From assembly GCA_009746045.1 (NCBI GenBank), contig RPFO01001555.1, forward strand, positions 1-55,696: 55,696 nt of DNA. The letters are read 5' to 3'. The position numbers and the translations under genes are program-made. Source of the stretch: Mesostigma viride. Lineage: Eukaryota > Streptophyta > Mesostigmatophyceae > Mesostigmatales > Mesostigmataceae. Below the pieces are notes generated by a model that made no database searches, was not told where the DNA came from, and worked only from the letters and a program-made list of their open reading frames with translations. Shown piece by piece: positions 54,201 to 55,696 of this stretch (its first letter is position 1; the number at the start of each line of letters is the position of its first letter).

Positions 54201-55696
54201 GCATGCATAAATACCTAGGGGGGGGTGCTGGCATGCATAAATACCTAGGGGTTCAGCTGCCATTCGTACCTTTTTTTCTGTTTTTATTTTTTAATGGGGG
54301 CCGGCCTGGGGCAGCGGCGGCGGGTGGACGAAAACTGATAGCGTTCCCGTTTGTGCATCCCGTGACCACCGGCCACCAAACGGAGGCACGACACCAAGGC
54401 AGATCAAGCACCAAAGGAAGCAGCAAGGACGTTGACGTTATTAACCAAGAATGGGGGTGCTGGCATGCATAAATACCTAGGGGGGGTGCTGGCATGCATA
54501 AATACATGTGAGGGGTGCTGGCATGCATAAATACCTAGGGGGGGTGCTGGCATGCATAAATACCTAGGGGGGGTGCTGGCATGCATAAATACGTCGGGTG
54601 GTGCTGGCATGCATAAATACCTAGGGGGGGTGCTGGCATGCATAAATACCTAGGGGGGGTGCTGGCATGCATAAATACCGAGGGGGGGGGCTGGCATGCA
54701 TAAATACCTAGGGGGGGGGCTGGCATGCATAAATACGTCGGGGGGTCGCTGGCATGCATAAATACCTAGGGGGGGTGCTGGCATGCATAAATACCTAGGG
54801 GGGGTGCTGGCATGCATAAATACCTAGGGGGGGGGCTGGCATGCATAAATACCTAGGGGGGGTGCTGGCATGCATAAATACCTAGGGGGGGGGCTGGCAT
54901 GCATAAATACCGAGGGGGGGGGTGCTGGCATGCATAAATACGTCGGGGGGGTGCTGGCATGCATAAATACCTAGGGGGGGTGCAGGCATGCATAAATACC
55001 GAGGGGGGGTGCTGGCATGCATAAATACCTAGGGGGGGTGCTGGCATGCATAAATACCTAGGGGGGGTGCTGGCATGCATAAATACCGGGGGGTGCTGGC
55101 ATGCATAAATACCTAGGGGGGGGGCTGCCATTCGTACCTTTTTTTCTTTTTTTATTTTTAAGCCGGCCTGGGGCAGCGGCGGCGGGTGGACGAAAACTGA
55201 TAGCGTTCCCGTTTGTGCATCCCGTGACCACCGGCCACCAAACGGAGGCACGACACCAAGGCAGATCAAGCACCAAAGGAAGCAGCAGGACGTTGACGTT
55301 ATTAACCAAGAATGGGGTGCTGGCATGCATAAATACCTAGGGGGGGTGCTGGCATGCATAAATACATGTGGGGGTGCTGGCATGCATAAATACCTAGGGG
55401 GGTGCTGGCATGCATAAATACCTAGGGGGGGTGCTGGCATGCATAAATACCTAGGGGGGGTGCTGGCATGCATAAATACCTAGGGGGGGGCTGGCATGCA
55501 TAAATACCTAGGGGGGGCTGGCATGCATAAATACCTAGGGGGGGTGCTGGCATGCATAAATACCGAGGGGGGTGCTGGCATGCATAAATACCTAGGGGGG
55601 GGCTGGCATGCATAAATACGTCGGGGGGTCGCTGGCATGCATAAATACCTAGGGGGGGTGCTGGCATGCATAAATACCTAGGCCGGGGTGCTGGCA

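Larger units (their letters stand above)
38231..55317. repeat. About 200-bp spacer repeated twelve times within the satellite
   Basis: Each copy runs from GCTGCCATTCGTACC through a T-rich stretch, CCGGCCTGGGGCAGCGGCGG, ACGAAAACTGATAGC, GTGACCACCGGCCACCAAAC and GACGTTGACGTTATTAACCA to AAGAATGGGG. Starts: 38235, 39417, 42272, 43359, 45717, 47534, 48717, 49664, 50723, 53091, 54256 and 55124. Long subtype (preceded by GGGGTTCA, with TTTTTTAATGGGGGCCGG): 38235, 39417, 45717, 47534, 48717, 53091, 54256. Short subtype (TTTTTAAGCCGG): 42272, 43359, 49664, 50723, 55124. After each copy come one CCTA monomer and then a CATG monomer. Not recognised as any gene or RNA. Confidence 0.95.
34298..55696. repeat. 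29-bp satellite array, about 21 kb (continues past the window)
   Basis: Roughly 600 copies of a 27-31-bp monomer with core GGCATGCATAAATACCTAGG followed by a run of 4-9 G and TGCT. Variants at the CCTA position (CCGA, CGTC, CATGTG, CCTAGA, CCTAGAAGG) and in the core (GGCAAGCAT, GCAGGCATG) recur in ordered blocks. G-run length varies between neighbours. No reading frame has meaning: minus-strand frames of 60-200 codons (MHASTPPRYLCMPAPP type) exist because the unit lacks stops on that strand. It is interrupted by twelve spacers and one LINE. Confidence 0.97.

Noticed and set aside
34298-55696. Many 60-206-codon minus-strand frames in the satellite (MHASTPPRYLCMPAPP type)
   Set aside because: They arise because the 29-bp unit has no stop on the minus strand; they change register with every G-run change and have no conserved ends.

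Overview
The window is nuclear DNA from a photosynthetic eukaryote, most likely a green alga. The evidence is spliceosomal introns (GTAAGT...CAG), F-box and MYND zinc-finger genes, LINE and CACTA transposons, kilobase-scale satellites, and a decayed, AT-rich fragment of plastid rpoB inserted among GC-rich genes. The species cannot be named from sequence alone. Nearly every host gene lies on the minus strand.

Layout. (1) 0.5-15.3 kb: one long minus-strand gene of unknown function can be assembled from five coding exons (15270-15175, 14628-14329, 10063-8909, 8244-1436, 1316-498). Its first three introns are all phase 0. One intron holds a 3.4-kb GGACAA hexamer array. Two introns hold arrays of a palindrome, CCAACGGCCGTTGG. 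The fourth exon is split by a 4.4-kb CACTA (EnSpm) transposon at 3595-7997, with CACTAGGAACTC terminal inverted repeats, a CA target duplication and GTGAGAAA subterminal repeats. A fragment of the same exon without the transposon survives at 31.15-31.44 kb. (2) 15.8-16.2 kb: plastid-derived rpoB pseudogene. (3) 16.4-22.7 kb: cluster of small minus-strand genes, including a Cys/His-rich family, a tandemly duplicated pair of unknown genes, and a MYND gene. (4) 22.7-25.7 kb: fifteen tandem units of about 208 bp, each carrying one palindrome, directly upstream of the MYND gene. (5) 26-33.3 kb: a foldback MITE, a 5'-truncated LINE, an F-box gene, a second MYND gene, and a small gene broken by an ORF1-bearing LINE that carries an inverted piece of the 0.5-15 kb gene. 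(6) 33.9-55.7 kb: a GGGA/GGAA purine tract followed by about 21 kb of a 29-bp satellite. The satellite has a roughly 200-bp spacer in two subtypes arranged as a higher-order repeat, and contains a second copy of the truncated LINE.

The most interesting signal is the CCAACGGCCGTTGG palindrome. It occurs singly 41-56 bp upstream of at least five start codons (a sixth gene has a degenerate copy), and also in intronic and intergenic arrays. Each palindrome contains two inverted AACGG cores resembling the plant MSA element bound by 3R-MYB factors, so a shared cell-cycle-type control of this gene set is a testable inference. The second is the higher-order organisation of the satellite: removing the LINE brings its spacer interval into line with the others. 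Several genes carry frameshifts, many of them in long C/G runs, so some apparent breaks may be assembly errors.
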